Shown here piece after piece: positions 53,078 to 60,792 of a stretch of 64,000 bases of DNA. This DNA comes from Oscillospiraceae bacterium (GTDB lineage Bacteria > Bacillota > Clostridia > Oscillospirales > Oscillospiraceae). The first letter of the stretch is position 1. Every line of letters starts with the position of its first letter. Under the pieces are notes generated by a model. The model saw nothing but the letters and a program-made list of their open reading frames with translations. It had not been told where the DNA came from and ran no database searches. Location: assembly GCA_017516065.1 (NCBI GenBank), contig JAFWDQ010000003.1, forward strand, positions 87,753-151,752, in the 5' to 3' direction. A program made the translations under genes and the position numbers.

Positions 53078-54685
53078 TCAATGCACGGTAAGGGTGGCCC
53101 TGTCGGAGGTCACCTTATTTCCGTCCGCGTCGGTGATCACGCAGTAGTACTGATCGCCGTCCTCAACGACCCCACAGCTCCTGGAGATCAGGGTATCGGT
53201 GCCGGCGCCGGAAAACCATTCTCCGTCTGTCGCGACAGCGTCGCCGCTGAAATCACTGTAGTGCCACTCATACGTGTAGGGCGCCTTGCCGCCCTCGACC
53301 GTTACGGTAAAGGTGGCGTCCCCGCCCACACCTATCGTGACATCCTGGGGCTGGGCGGTGATCTTGAAATCGGAGGCTGCTTTGACGGTGAGGATGGCCG
53401 TGTCGGAGATCACTTCCGTGCCCTTTGCATCATAGACGTAACAGCGATACCGGGTGCCGCTCTCTGAAACGCGCACTGCCGGAGCTTCTACGGTCAGGGC
53501 GGCAGTCTTCGTGCCGGAATAGTTTTCCGTGCCGTCAGCAAGGCCGAATTCTGAGTCCTGGGGGGTGATCTCGCTCCACTGATAGGTGTAAGGGGCCTCG
53601 CCGCCGCTGACGGTCACGCTGAACGTGACCGCCTCGCCCTCAGTCACGGTGACGTCACTGGGCTGGGAGGTGATCGTCAGCGGAGCCACCGCGGCGGTCA
53701 CGAAGAGGGTGGCCGCGTCGGAGATCACCTCTGCGCCGCTGGCGTCAGAGATGTAACAGCAGTACTGCGTGCCGCTCTCTGAAACGCGCACTGCCGGAGC
53801 TTCCACGGTCAGGGTGGCAGTCTTCGTACCGGAATATTTTTCCGCGTCGTCCGTGATGCTGAATGAATTGTCCTGGAAGATGACCTTTTTCCACTGATAG
53901 CTGTAGGGGCCCCTGCCGCCGCTGACGGTCACGCTGAAGGCGGCCTTCTCCCCCGCGGTCACGGTGACGTCACTGGGCTGAGCGGTGATCGTCAGAGCAT
54001 CGCCTGGCGTCTCCTCTTTCATGGTAAAGGAGATGCGCTCGCCCGCGTCCATCATCCGGGTGAGGATGGCGGCCACCTCGCTGCGCCGGATGTTGGAGTC
54101 AGGCAGGCAGCTGTGCCATTCATCGTTTCCCTGCAGGATGCCGGCGCGATACAGCTTATAGATGGCCGCCGCCTGCGGATGGGTCATGGGCACGTCGGGA
54201 ATTGCCCCATCAGGCACCGTGTTGATGGCCTTCAGCCCCGTCATCCCCGCAAGGGCCGGCATGTCCGGAATGGCATTGGCGAAGATCTCCATGTATCCCG
54301 CCCGGGTGGCGGGCTGGTCCCAGTCGTAGTCCCTGGAGACAATGCCCACGTCCTTGGCGTAGTCCACATAGGTCTGATACCAAGGCTCGCTGGCCATAAA
54401 TTCGGTGCTGCCGGTCGTGGACAGACTGTACATGACAGCGGCCAGCTTGATGGCTTCGGCGTAGGTCATGTTTCTGTCCGGACCGTAGGTGCCGTCCGGA
54501 TAACCGTTGATCAGGCCGGAAGCCACGGCCTTTTCCACGTCGTTGTAATACCATGCGTCTGACGAAACGTCACGGAATGTGTCGGGTCCCTTGGCCACTA
54601 CCGCCGTCGGCAGCAGTCCCACCAGAAGGACGAGGACAAGCAGAGCACCTGCCAGTCTGCCTGTCTGCTGTTTGATGCCACTCAC
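53078..54685 (-). CDS. SLH / Ig-like-repeat surface protein
   Basis: 535 residues from GTG 54685. That start is chosen because GGAGG lies 7 bases upstream; the ATG nine codons earlier would put this site inside the gene. Signal peptide MSGIKQQTGRLAGALLVLVL ... VVA. Three SLH domains (about 33-215; FRDVSSDAWYYNDVEKAV, YVDYAKDVGIV, MTHPQAAAIYKLYRAGIL). Then three Ig-like repeats of about 95 residues, each opening ITAQPSDVTVT / ITSQPSDVTVT / ITAQPQDVTIG with the Y-x-W core (YSYQWKK, YTYQWSE, YTYEWHY) and a Tyr-Cys near the end. Repeats 1 and 2 are nearly identical over the sequence VEAPAVRVSESGT. Surface adhesin or scaffold, ligand unknown. Confidence 0.88.
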   Translation of the reverse strand: MSGIKQQTGRLAGALLVLVLLVGLLPTAVVAKGPDTFRDVSSDAWYYNDVEKAVASGLINGYPDGTYGPDRNMTYAEAIKLAAVMYSLSTTGSTEFMASEPWYQTYVDYAKDVGIVSRDYDWDQPATRAGYMEIFANAIPDMPALAGMTGLKAINTVPDGAIPDVPMTHPQAAAIYKLYRAGILQGNDEWHSCLPDSNIRRSEVAAILTRMMDAGERISFTMKEETPGDALTITAQPSDVTVTAGEKAAFSVTVSGGRGPYSYQWKKVIFQDNSFSITDDAEKYSGTKTATLTVEAPAVRVSESGTQYCCYISDASGAEVISDAATLFVTAAVAPLTITSQPSDVTVTEGEAVTFSVTVSGGEAPYTYQWSEITPQDSEFGLADGTENYSGTKTAALTVEAPAVRVSESGTRYRCYVYDAKGTEVISDTAILTVKAASDFKITAQPQDVTIGVGGDATFTVTVEGGKAPYTYEWHYSDFSGDAVATDGEWFSGAGTDTLISRSCGVVEDGDQYYCVITDADGNKVTSDRATLTVH

Positions 54686-54856
54686 AGTAATACCTCCAAA
54701 TTTCTGAATCATCCGGTCTCATGAGCCCGGTTCCCGGAGCGCGGGGCGTCCCGGCCGGGAAAAAGCTGCACTGCCGATCGGTCGTCTTTGTCCCACCCGA
54801 ACTCTATCCTTCAAAAGATGCACGATTTTTAGATGTCAGGAAGAGTTCTGAGGATA

Positions 54857-54885
54857 ATATAGCACAAAATCTTGTGGTTTTCAAC
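54857..54885 (-). promoter_or_regulatory. Promoter of the SLH/Ig-like gene
   Basis: TTGAAA (54880-54885), a 17-base spacer and TATATT (54857-54862) on the minus strand. The 54713-55029 gap otherwise holds only the terminator at its right end. Confidence 0.7.
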
Positions 54886-54967
54886 AGAGACAGCACCGTT
54901 ATCCGGCTGAAAATAAGTACAAACCCGATCCCGGGAACGGGACCGCGGCTCCCCCTGCTCCCGGAGG

Positions 54968-55003
54968 CAAAAAAGAGACTGCGCTCAGCGCAGTCTCTTT
55001 TTT
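54968..55003 (-). terminator. Terminator of the STAS-kinase operon
   Basis: AGAGACTGCGC stem (about 54974-54984) with 54987-54997, A6 on the left and T6 on the right; sequence shared with 52974-53010. Confidence 0.85.
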
Positions 55004-55029
55004 GATCGGTTCCGCCGGAGCGCCGGCTC

Positions 55030-56214
55030 TCAGAAGGTCAGCGTGTCCACTCTTCCCAGCAGGTCCGCCAGATGAGTCCGGCAGTTTTCGATGACCTTCC
55101 GTCCGTCCTCGGTGTTCAGACCGTTCCTGCGGATGGTCCGCCGCATGATGCGGGTGTAGCCCACCACCCTGGCCTTGTCCTCCACGGCCCGGACGGTCTC
55201 CTCGTCGGCGCCGTCCAGATACAGGTGCAGGGACTTGTCCCAGAATTCCCCGGCGATCTCATAGGAGATGCCCAGAAAGTCCTTGACGATAGCATGGTCC
55301 GTCTCGCTGTAGCCCCGGTAGGCGTTGAACATGCTGGCCAGCTCGAAGACCGGGTGCCCGTGACAGAGCGTGTCCATGTCGATGAGCAGGGTCTCGCCGT
55401 TCTGGAGCATGACGTTCTTGATGTGGTAGTCGCCGTGCATCATGTGCTGATCGTCCGGCACGGCGGCGATGAGGCTGTGGAGCTTCTCATACTGATCCGC
55501 GGGCAGATAGTCCGCCAGAAATTCCGACCAGTCCAGGGCCACGGCCTTCATGTCCGGCATGGTGCCGGGCTTGATCACCGTGGAATGGATCAGCTTGAGC
55601 AGGTCGACGCTCAGCTTTGCCACCTCGTCCAGGCTCTTCTCCTCCCGGATCAGCAGTTTGGCAAAGCTGGTGGCGTTGAGCAGCTCGAACACGGAGCCGT
55701 AGCCGCCGCCGGCGATGCGCACCACGTCATAGGGGATCGCCGTAGGGATGCCCAGCACGAAGGCCGCCCGGGCCAGTTCCCGCTCCCGGTGGATCTCCGG
55801 CAGCGCGTCGGGGTTGAGGTAGACCTTTACGATGGTGTCCGGGTCGATGCGGTAGACCCTGCCGTTGGCGCCCTGCCCGATGACCTCGCAGCCCTCCACA
55901 GAGATCAGGCGGTAGGCCCTGCGGATGTCCATCATCTCGGTGAAGCCGGTCATATCGAAGACCTCGTACACCTCCGAAGCCACGTTCACCAGCACGGTAT
56001 CCGCCACCGCCTTTTTCAGCCGCAGGATGATGCGCAGGCCGGCGCTGGAGATGTAGTTCAGCTCATCGCAGTCAATGACCAGAGCGTCCGCCGGATTCTG
56101 CTCCCGGATGGCGTTGATCTCCTTTTCCACCTCCGCGGCGTTGGCCGAGTCGATATGCCCCTGCAGCGCGATGGTCAGGGTGCTGCCCTCTGCCTTGTAT
56201 GTCACATTCTCCAT
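55030..56214 (-). CDS. STAS domain fused to an APH/Ser-Thr-kinase-like domain
   Basis: 394 residues. Residues 1-98 are a STAS anti-sigma-antagonist domain with phosphorylatable Ser56/Ser57 in LNYISSAGLRI. Residues 108-394 are a protein-kinase-like/aminoglycoside-phosphotransferase fold: Gly-rich loop IGQGANGRVYR (112-122), Lys130 in VKVYL, catalytic loop HGDYHIKN with Asp262 and Asn267, and metal-binding Asp279 in LLIDMD. The C-terminus is helical. A kinase joined to its own STAS domain suggests phosphorylation of STAS Ser or of a partner. It is the last gene of a four-gene signalling operon, 1 base after the HD gene stop. Confidence 0.85.
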   Translation of the reverse strand: MENVTYKAEGSTLTIALQGHIDSANAAEVEKEINAIREQNPADALVIDCDELNYISSAGLRIILRLKKAVADTVLVNVASEVYEVFDMTGFTEMMDIRRAYRLISVEGCEVIGQGANGRVYRIDPDTIVKVYLNPDALPEIHRERELARAAFVLGIPTAIPYDVVRIAGGGYGSVFELLNATSFAKLLIREEKSLDEVAKLSVDLLKLIHSTVIKPGTMPDMKAVALDWSEFLADYLPADQYEKLHSLIAAVPDDQHMMHGDYHIKNVMLQNGETLLIDMDTLCHGHPVFELASMFNAYRGYSETDHAIVKDFLGISYEIAGEFWDKSLHLYLDGADEETVRAVEDKARVVGYTRIMRRTIRRNGLNTEDGRKVIENCRTHLADLLGRVDTLTF

Positions 56215-56215
56215 C

Positions 56216-56782
56216 TCAGTCCGCTCCTTTGAATACAGTCTCCACCAACTCGTTGAGCTCCTGCCACGCCTCGTAACCCTTCAGCTCGCTGAGGGCGGCG
56301 GTGAGGGCGCGGTAATACCACGCCTGCTGGGCGGGATCTCTCTGGTTGAAATTTTTCCAGATCGCGTCGCCGCTGATTTTCCATCCCCGGTAGAGGGAAC
56401 GCATATTGGACAGCTTGTCCCCCAGCCAGAGGAGCTTGACGCCGGGATCCGAGGCCTTTTCCAGCTCCGCCAGCGCCTCCTCCTTGCGGATGCGCCAGGT
56501 CTCGCTTTTGGGCCGCCCCGGGTACTTGTTCTCCGTCTCGGAGGCCACCAGAGCCGCCACCCGCAGGCCGAAGCGGGCCTCGATCTCCTCTATGGCCGTA
56601 TCCGTATCCTCCACGGTATCGTGGAGCACCGCCGCCGCCAGCACCTCGCTGTCGCTGGTCATGGTGCCCACGATGACCGCCGCCTCCAGGGGGTGGAGGA
56701 TGTACGGCGTGCTCTCCCGCTTCCGTGTCACGCCGCTGTGAGCTTCCACGGCAAAGCGGATCGCCTCTTCAAATTCTGTCAT
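56216..56782 (-). CDS. SpoT-like HD hydrolase, small (p)ppGpp-hydrolase type
   Basis: 188 residues from ATG 56782 (GAGGTGG). The RelA/SpoT hydrolase motifs are in order: AVEAHSGVTRKRESTPYILHPLEAA (His15, His30), VLHDTVEDT with His54-Asp55, and KLLWLGDKLSNMRSLYRG with Asp122 and Asn126. There is no synthetase or TGS/ACT domain, so it resembles MESH1/SAH small alarmone hydrolases. The substrate may be another nucleotide. Third gene of the signalling operon, 7 bases after the phosphatase-ATPase gene. Confidence 0.85.
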   Translation of the reverse strand: MTEFEEAIRFAVEAHSGVTRKRESTPYILHPLEAAVIVGTMTSDSEVLAAAVLHDTVEDTDTAIEEIEARFGLRVAALVASETENKYPGRPKSETWRIRKEEALAELEKASDPGVKLLWLGDKLSNMRSLYRGWKISGDAIWKNFNQRDPAQQAWYYRALTAALSELKGYEAWQELNELVETVFKGAD

Positions 56783-56789
56783 AGCCACC

Positions 56790-58949
56790 TCACATGTTCT
56801 TCCGGATGCGCAGGATGTTCTGTCCGTTTTTGTACTCATAGCTGACATCGTCCATGGTCTTCTTCACAAGGAACACACCCAGACCGCCGATCTTCCGCTC
56901 CTCCGCGGAGAGGGTGACGTCCGGTTCCTCCGTGGCGAGGGGATCGTAGGGCATGCCGTTGTCGATGAACGTGATGATCACCGCCAGCGGCTCCTGCTCC
57001 ACCTCTACCCGCACGGTGGCGGGACCGGTCTCCGGGTGATAGGCATAGTGGGCGATGTTGCCGAACAGCTCGTCGATGGCTACGTCGATCTGCATCTGCG
57101 CTTTCAGGGGACAGTTCAGGGCCTCCAGCTCGGCGTTTACGAACTCCGTGACGGCTTCGATGTTCTCCACCGTCGCTTCTACGGTCATCTCTTTCACGGA
57201 CGTTCCCCCTTCCGTTGCGTTTTTCCCGATGTAGTGGATACACAGCATGGTAAGGTCGTCAAACTGCAGCGCCTCGCCGACAAAAGCCTCGACGGCGGCG
57301 TCCACCGTCTGCAGGATCTCCTTCGGGGTCCCATCCTCGGCGCTCCGGAGCGCCTCAAGCATCCGCTGGGTACCGAAGAGCTCCTCCGACTCGTCGGTGG
57401 CCTCCGCCACGCCGTCGGTGTAGAGAAACAGCTTGGCGCCGGGGGCCATCTGCAGCTCGTACTCACTGTACCGGGCCTCCGCCAGGCCGCCGATGACAAA
57501 GCCGTGGCGGTCCTTGACCAGCTCGAAGCTGCCGTCGGGCTGCTTCAGCACCGGGTACTCATGACCGGCGTTGGCGGCGGTGAGCTTGCCGCTGGCGATA
57601 TCCAGGATGCCGAGCCAGACGGTGACGAACATCTCCTCCCGGTTATTGGCGCAGATCTGTGCGTTCACCGCGTTGAGGACCTTGCTGGGGCTGAGACCGC
57701 TCATGGCATAGTTCTTCACAAGAATCTTGGACGCCATCATGAACAGCGCCGCCGGGACGCCCTTGCCGCTGACGTCTGCCATGACCAGCGCCAGACGGTC
57801 GTCGTCGATGAGGAAGAAATCGTAAAAGTCGCCGCCTACCTCCTTGGCCGGCGTCATGGAGGCGTAGATGTCAAACTCCGTGCGCTCCGGGAAGGCGGGG
57901 AAGATATTGGGCAGCATATGCGCCTGGATGCGGGTGGCCAGCGCCAGCTCCGTACCGATGCGCTCCTTCTCGGCGGTGACCCGGGTCAGATTCGACTCAA
58001 AGTCCGTGAGGTCCCGCTCCATGTCCGCCATGATCAGGCTCAGATTCTCGATCTCATCGCCGGAATGGATGTTCAGCGCGGAGAAGTGATCCGTGGCGGA
58101 CAGACCCGCTTTCTTGTCCCGGGCATAGTTCTGGGCGGCCTCTGCGATGTCGTTGATGGGCTGCACCAGGGTCTTCTTCATGCGTGCGATGAGGATATAG
58201 GTCAGCAGGAAGATCACGATAACCAGCGCAATAACGTATTGCAGCAAAAAGGAGGCCAGGCCGTGGACCACATCACGCATGGCGATATCCGCCATCACGA
58301 AGCATACGGTCTCGCCCGCTGCGTCGGTCAGGGGTACGCCGCTGGTGCACAGCCAGCCGTACTGCGGGGTGTTTGAGACGTTGTAGACTCTGCCCTCGCC
58401 GTCCCAGGTGAGGAACTTCTCCACCTCTTTTACGGATACCCTGTCCCAGTCACCCATCGAGCAGCCGGTCTCCTCCTCTTCCGCCGGGTCGGCGATGTAG
58501 ACCACGGCGGAGGTGTCCCGGTCATACATGGCCACATAGATGTCGTCCACGTCGCTGGAACGGTAAAACTCCTGCAGGATGGCCATCAAAAACTGATAGT
58601 CTTCCCTGTTCTCAAGGTAGGAAAATCGGGCCCTGTACGCATCGGTGCCTACGGTCTCCAGTTCTTCAGGGGACATATCATGGTAGAGCGTCATAACCGC
58701 TCCTGCCAGCTTTTCCGGCTCCATGGTATCGCTGATGATCGCGGCGGAGCTCCGGGCAAGGGTGAAGGCCTCGCCGATGCACTGGCCCATCAGGGCATAG
58801 CTGTACAGTCCCATTCCGATGATCAGCGCCACGATGCCCAGAATGGCCTGTCCCATCATGGTGACCCGGAAGGAGCGTCCCGCCATGGAATTGCGGGACC
58901 GCTCCCATTTGGTCATTTCTCTGATACTCTTGATGTGTTTTCTCGGCAT
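56790..58949 (-). CDS. Membrane PP2C (SpoIIE-type) phosphatase fused to an RsbW-like ATPase
   Basis: 719 residues. TM1 about 30-54, extracytoplasmic sensor 55-232, TM2 233-256, HAMP 257-325, PP2C/SpoIIE phosphatase 345-575 (GGDFYD with Asp374, ADVSGKG Asp392, YTDGVAEA Asp512, FDDLT Asp564), then a GHKL ATPase 590-719 with N-box DELFGNIAHYAY (Glu627, Asn631), DNGMPYD and GGLGVFL. So one protein carries both the phosphatase and the kinase of a partner switch. The sensor ligand is unknown. Second gene of the operon, 12 bases after the STAS gene. Confidence 0.9.
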   Translation of the reverse strand: MPRKHIKSIREMTKWERSRNSMAGRSFRVTMMGQAILGIVALIIGMGLYSYALMGQCIGEAFTLARSSAAIISDTMEPEKLAGAVMTLYHDMSPEELETVGTDAYRARFSYLENREDYQFLMAILQEFYRSSDVDDIYVAMYDRDTSAVVYIADPAEEEETGCSMGDWDRVSVKEVEKFLTWDGEGRVYNVSNTPQYGWLCTSGVPLTDAAGETVCFVMADIAMRDVVHGLASFLLQYVIALVIVIFLLTYILIARMKKTLVQPINDIAEAAQNYARDKKAGLSATDHFSALNIHSGDEIENLSLIMADMERDLTDFESNLTRVTAEKERIGTELALATRIQAHMLPNIFPAFPERTEFDIYASMTPAKEVGGDFYDFFLIDDDRLALVMADVSGKGVPAALFMMASKILVKNYAMSGLSPSKVLNAVNAQICANNREEMFVTVWLGILDIASGKLTAANAGHEYPVLKQPDGSFELVKDRHGFVIGGLAEARYSEYELQMAPGAKLFLYTDGVAEATDESEELFGTQRMLEALRSAEDGTPKEILQTVDAAVEAFVGEALQFDDLTMLCIHYIGKNATEGGTSVKEMTVEATVENIEAVTEFVNAELEALNCPLKAQMQIDVAIDELFGNIAHYAYHPETGPATVRVEVEQEPLAVIITFIDNGMPYDPLATEEPDVTLSAEERKIGGLGVFLVKKTMDDVSYEYKNGQNILRIRKNM

Positions 58950-58961
58950 GCCGCGTCTCCG

Positions 58962-59258
58962 TTACTCGATGGTCAGGATCTCGGAAAAGCCCGTGACCTC
59001 GAAGATCTCCATGATGGTCTCTCCCACATGGAGGACCTTCATCTGCCCCTGCTTCATCATCCGCTTCTGGGTCAGAAGCAGTATCCGCAGGCCCGCGGAG
59101 GACATATACTGCAGCTTCTCCAAGTCGAGGATCAGCGTCTCCACCCCGTCCAGGGAGCTCTGCAGCTCCGCGTCCAGCTCCGGCGCGGTGGCGGTATCCA
59201 GCCGCCCCTCCAGGGCGAGAGTCAGGCTCTTGTCATCGACTGTCTTGGTGATGGTCAT
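58962..59258 (-). CDS. STAS anti-sigma-factor antagonist (RsbV/SpoIIAA-like)
   Basis: 98 residues from ATG 59258, with ACAGGAGG; the longer in-frame start at 59324 lies in a leader hairpin. STAS fold with LILDLEKLQYMSSAGLRILL; Ser53 or Ser54 is the expected phosphorylation site. It is the first gene of the four-gene operon and the likely substrate of the downstream ATPase (kinase) and PP2C phosphatase. No anti-sigma or sigma factor gene is present in the operon. Confidence 0.92.
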   Translation of the reverse strand: MTITKTVDDKSLTLALEGRLDTATAPELDAELQSSLDGVETLILDLEKLQYMSSAGLRILLLTQKRMMKQGQMKVLHVGETIMEIFEVTGFSEILTIE

Positions 59259-59280
59259 GGCATCGACCTCCTGTTTCGCT

Positions 59281-59318
59281 TCATGATACTGCGGCCGCTT
59301 CGCAGTCGCGGTATCATG
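59281..59318 (-). promoter_or_regulatory. Leader hairpin of the STAS operon
   Basis: ATGATAC-rich arms (about 59282-59293 with 59307-59318; ATGATACTGCG against CGCGGTATCAT, one mismatch) enclose a GC loop just upstream of the ribosome site. It could tune translation of the first STAS gene. Confidence 0.4.
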
Positions 59319-59392
59319 CGTCATGTTTTTTCGACTGCCGCATCAGCGGCGAAAAACGGCTTAAATCGAAGTATACTGTCCGCTCTGCGGAT

Positions 59393-59421
59393 ATTATACC
59401 ATGCAGGCCGTGAGACGACAA
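59393..59421 (-). promoter_or_regulatory. Promoter of the STAS/phosphatase/HD/kinase operon
   Basis: TTGTCG (59416-59421), a 17-base spacer and TATAAT (59393-59398) on the minus strand, about 130 bases before the first start codon. Confidence 0.65.
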
Positions 59422-59518
59422 GAAAAAATCAGACCTGCGCCGCCGGCCCGTCGGGCGGTCCGGCACGGTGGTTTTCCCCTCCTGACGGCGGGCCCGCGGC
59501 GTGGTATAAATCGCATGA

Positions 59519-59586
59519 AAACATCACGCAGGAATGCAGACTTCGGGCTTGTCCCGCATGCGCTGCTTACATCCTGCGTGATGTTT
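59519..59586. repeat. Long stem-loop with 15-bp perfect arms
   Basis: AAACATCACGCAGGA (59519-59533) and its complement (59572-59586) with a 38-base loop that can itself pair (GCAG/CTGC). No T-run and no gene. It lies between the signalling operon and the tRNA-Ala element. Confidence 0.55.
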
Positions 59587-59635
59587 CCGGATCGAAATCG
59601 GCAAGATGTCAGCGGTTCCTGCCGACGCCTCTGAC

Positions 59636-59669
59636 AAAAAAAGAGCCATCCTTTTGGATGACTCTTTTT
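59636..59669 (-). terminator. Terminator next to the distal tRNA-Ala copy
   Basis: On the minus strand GAGTCATCC-AAAA-GGATGGCTC with A-run before and T7 after. It sits 2 bases past the CCA end of the partial tRNA copy, so it was probably the original tRNA-Ala terminator before the element inserted. Confidence 0.75.
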
Positions 59670-59671
59670 CG

Positions 59672-59717
59672 TGGTGGAGATAAGCGGGATCGAACCGCTG
59701 ACCTCTTGAATGCCATT
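59672..59717 (-). other. Distal attachment site: partial tRNA-Ala copy
   Basis: 46 bases identical to the tRNA-Ala 3' half. Beyond 59717 the match breaks at a 21-base insert, then 12 more bases (CAAGCGCTCTCC) match before it is lost. It is not a functional tRNA. Confidence 0.8.
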
Positions 59718-59794
59718 GCGACCTGCGGTCGCTGTGAGCAAGCGCTCTCCAGCAAGTCTTTTAATTGCCTCAACAAGCACAGTGTTTATGGCTA

Positions 59795-59826
59795 TAAAAA
59801 CACCCCGCTTTTTACGGCGGGGTGTG
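59795..59826 (-). terminator. Terminator of hsp20
   Basis: ACACCCCGC (59800-59808) with GCGGGGTGT (59817-59825); T5 on the minus strand. Confidence 0.85.
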
Positions 59827-59839
59827 ATGTGAGACCAAA

Positions 59840-60301
59840 TCATTCGCCTTCTATCATAATCACTTTCTTCTCCGGAAGAGCAGGCTTAATTTCTTTCTTG
59901 GGAATGGTCAGGCTCAGGACACCGTGTTCATATTTGGCCTTGATTTCCTCTTCCGTGATGCCTTCGCCGATGTAGAAGCTACGCTGCATGGCACCAGCGT
60001 AGCGCTCCTTGCGGATGACTTTGCCATTCTGCTCCTTGTCCAGGTCGAGTCCCTTGGTGGCGGCAACTGTCAGGTAACCGTTTTCCAGCGTCAGGGTGAT
60101 CTCTTCCTTCTTGAAGCCTGGAAGATCGATGTGCATTTCATAACGGTCTTCATGCTCATGAATATCAGTCTTCATTTCTCTGGCAGCATGGCGACCATAC
60201 AGCTTGCGATCCATGTTGCGCATGTCCCGTTCGAATTCGCGAAATTCAGGAAATCCGAACCAGTCATCAAACAAAGTCTCTCCAATAATACTCGGTAACA
60301 T
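59840..60301 (-). CDS. Small heat-shock protein (Hsp20/alpha-crystallin family)
   Basis: 153 residues. ATP-independent holdase chaperone that binds unfolding proteins as oligomers. Alpha-crystallin domain about 43-135: YEMHIDLPGFKKEEITLTLENGYLTVAAT and GVLSLTIPKK (the conserved A-x-x-x-n-GVL motif), with a C-terminal tail EIKPALPEKKVIMIEGE in place of the usual I-x-I/V anchor. Ribosome site GAAGG before ATG 60301. Promoter carries a CIRCE operator. It lies inside the tRNA-Ala element and is its only recognisable cargo. Lower GC than the host genes. Confidence 0.95.
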   Translation of the reverse strand: MLPSIIGETLFDDWFGFPEFREFERDMRNMDRKLYGRHAAREMKTDIHEHEDRYEMHIDLPGFKKEEITLTLENGYLTVAATKGLDLDKEQNGKVIRKERYAGAMQRSFYIGEGITEEEIKAKYEHGVLSLTIPKKEIKPALPEKKVIMIEGE

Positions 60302-60404
60302 AAGTCATGCCTTCTTTCTTTATTTGCGCTTGATGCGCTCTTTTGTTACCTGAGCAAGGGGGAGGAGGTCTTTCGTTCGGCCTCTGTTCCTCTGTTCAAT
60401 TATT

Positions 60405-60446
60405 ATTATATCACCCGTTTTAGCACTGTCAATAGGAGAGTGCTAA
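60405..60446 (-). promoter_or_regulatory. hsp20 promoter with CIRCE (HrcA) operator
   Basis: On the minus strand, TTGACA (60427-60432), a 16-base spacer and TATAAT (60405-60410). The CIRCE element TTAGCACTG-N9-GAGTGCTAA spans 60420-60446 and covers the -35; it differs from consensus TTAGCACTC-N9-GAGTGCTAA at one position. HrcA repression with heat induction follows from established knowledge of CIRCE. Confidence 0.92.
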
Positions 60447-60620
60447 TCTTGCCGTTAACATACTGTGAACTTTTTGCATATAACAATGCGTGTTTTAATA
60501 ATGTCGCATTAACTTGTGCAATCGAGCTCGTGATGAACAGATAGAAAACAACTGGGCTTGGAAAGGTCCGCATACACGAAAGTGTAGTAGGATCGCATCA
60601 GTCTAACCATCTGAACTCCA
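60447..60620. other. Non-coding interior of the element
   Basis: No convincing reading frame. A four-base-loop hairpin ACAC-GAAA-GTGT lies near 60576-60587. The stretch 60530-60620 is GC-moderate and may be part of a structured RNA ending at the strong hairpin 60621-60675, or the attP-proximal core. I cannot match it to a known RNA family. Confidence 0.35.
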
Positions 60621-60675
60621 CCCCCAAAAGGTTTTCCATACATTAAAAAGTATATCTATGGAAAACCTTTGGGGG
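60621..60675. repeat. Long hairpin in the element
   Basis: Arms 60621-60640 and 60657-60675 (CCCCCAAAAGGTTTTCCATA against its complement with one bulged base) around a 16-base AT loop. On the plus strand CTCTCTTTAT follows, weakly terminator-like. It may end an unannotated plus-strand RNA or mark a recombination accessory site. Confidence 0.6.
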
Positions 60676-60792
60676 CTCTCTTTATATCTGTTTTCTTCTG
60701 AAAGTTGTATCAAAGTTGTTAAAGAGTTCTTTTGAAGTTATGAGAAAGTTATTTCAGAGTCATTTGAATATCGTGTCTATCTTGTTATGATT

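Noticed and set aside
53078..54712. ATG at 54712 as start of the SLH/Ig-like gene
   Set aside because: GGAGG falls inside that extension at the right distance from GTG 54685, which also gives a cleaner signal peptide.
59640..59975. Frames reading GGDKRDRTADLLNAI at both tRNA-Ala copies (also 61824-62045)
   Set aside because: This peptide is the antisense translation of tRNA-Ala, not a protein.
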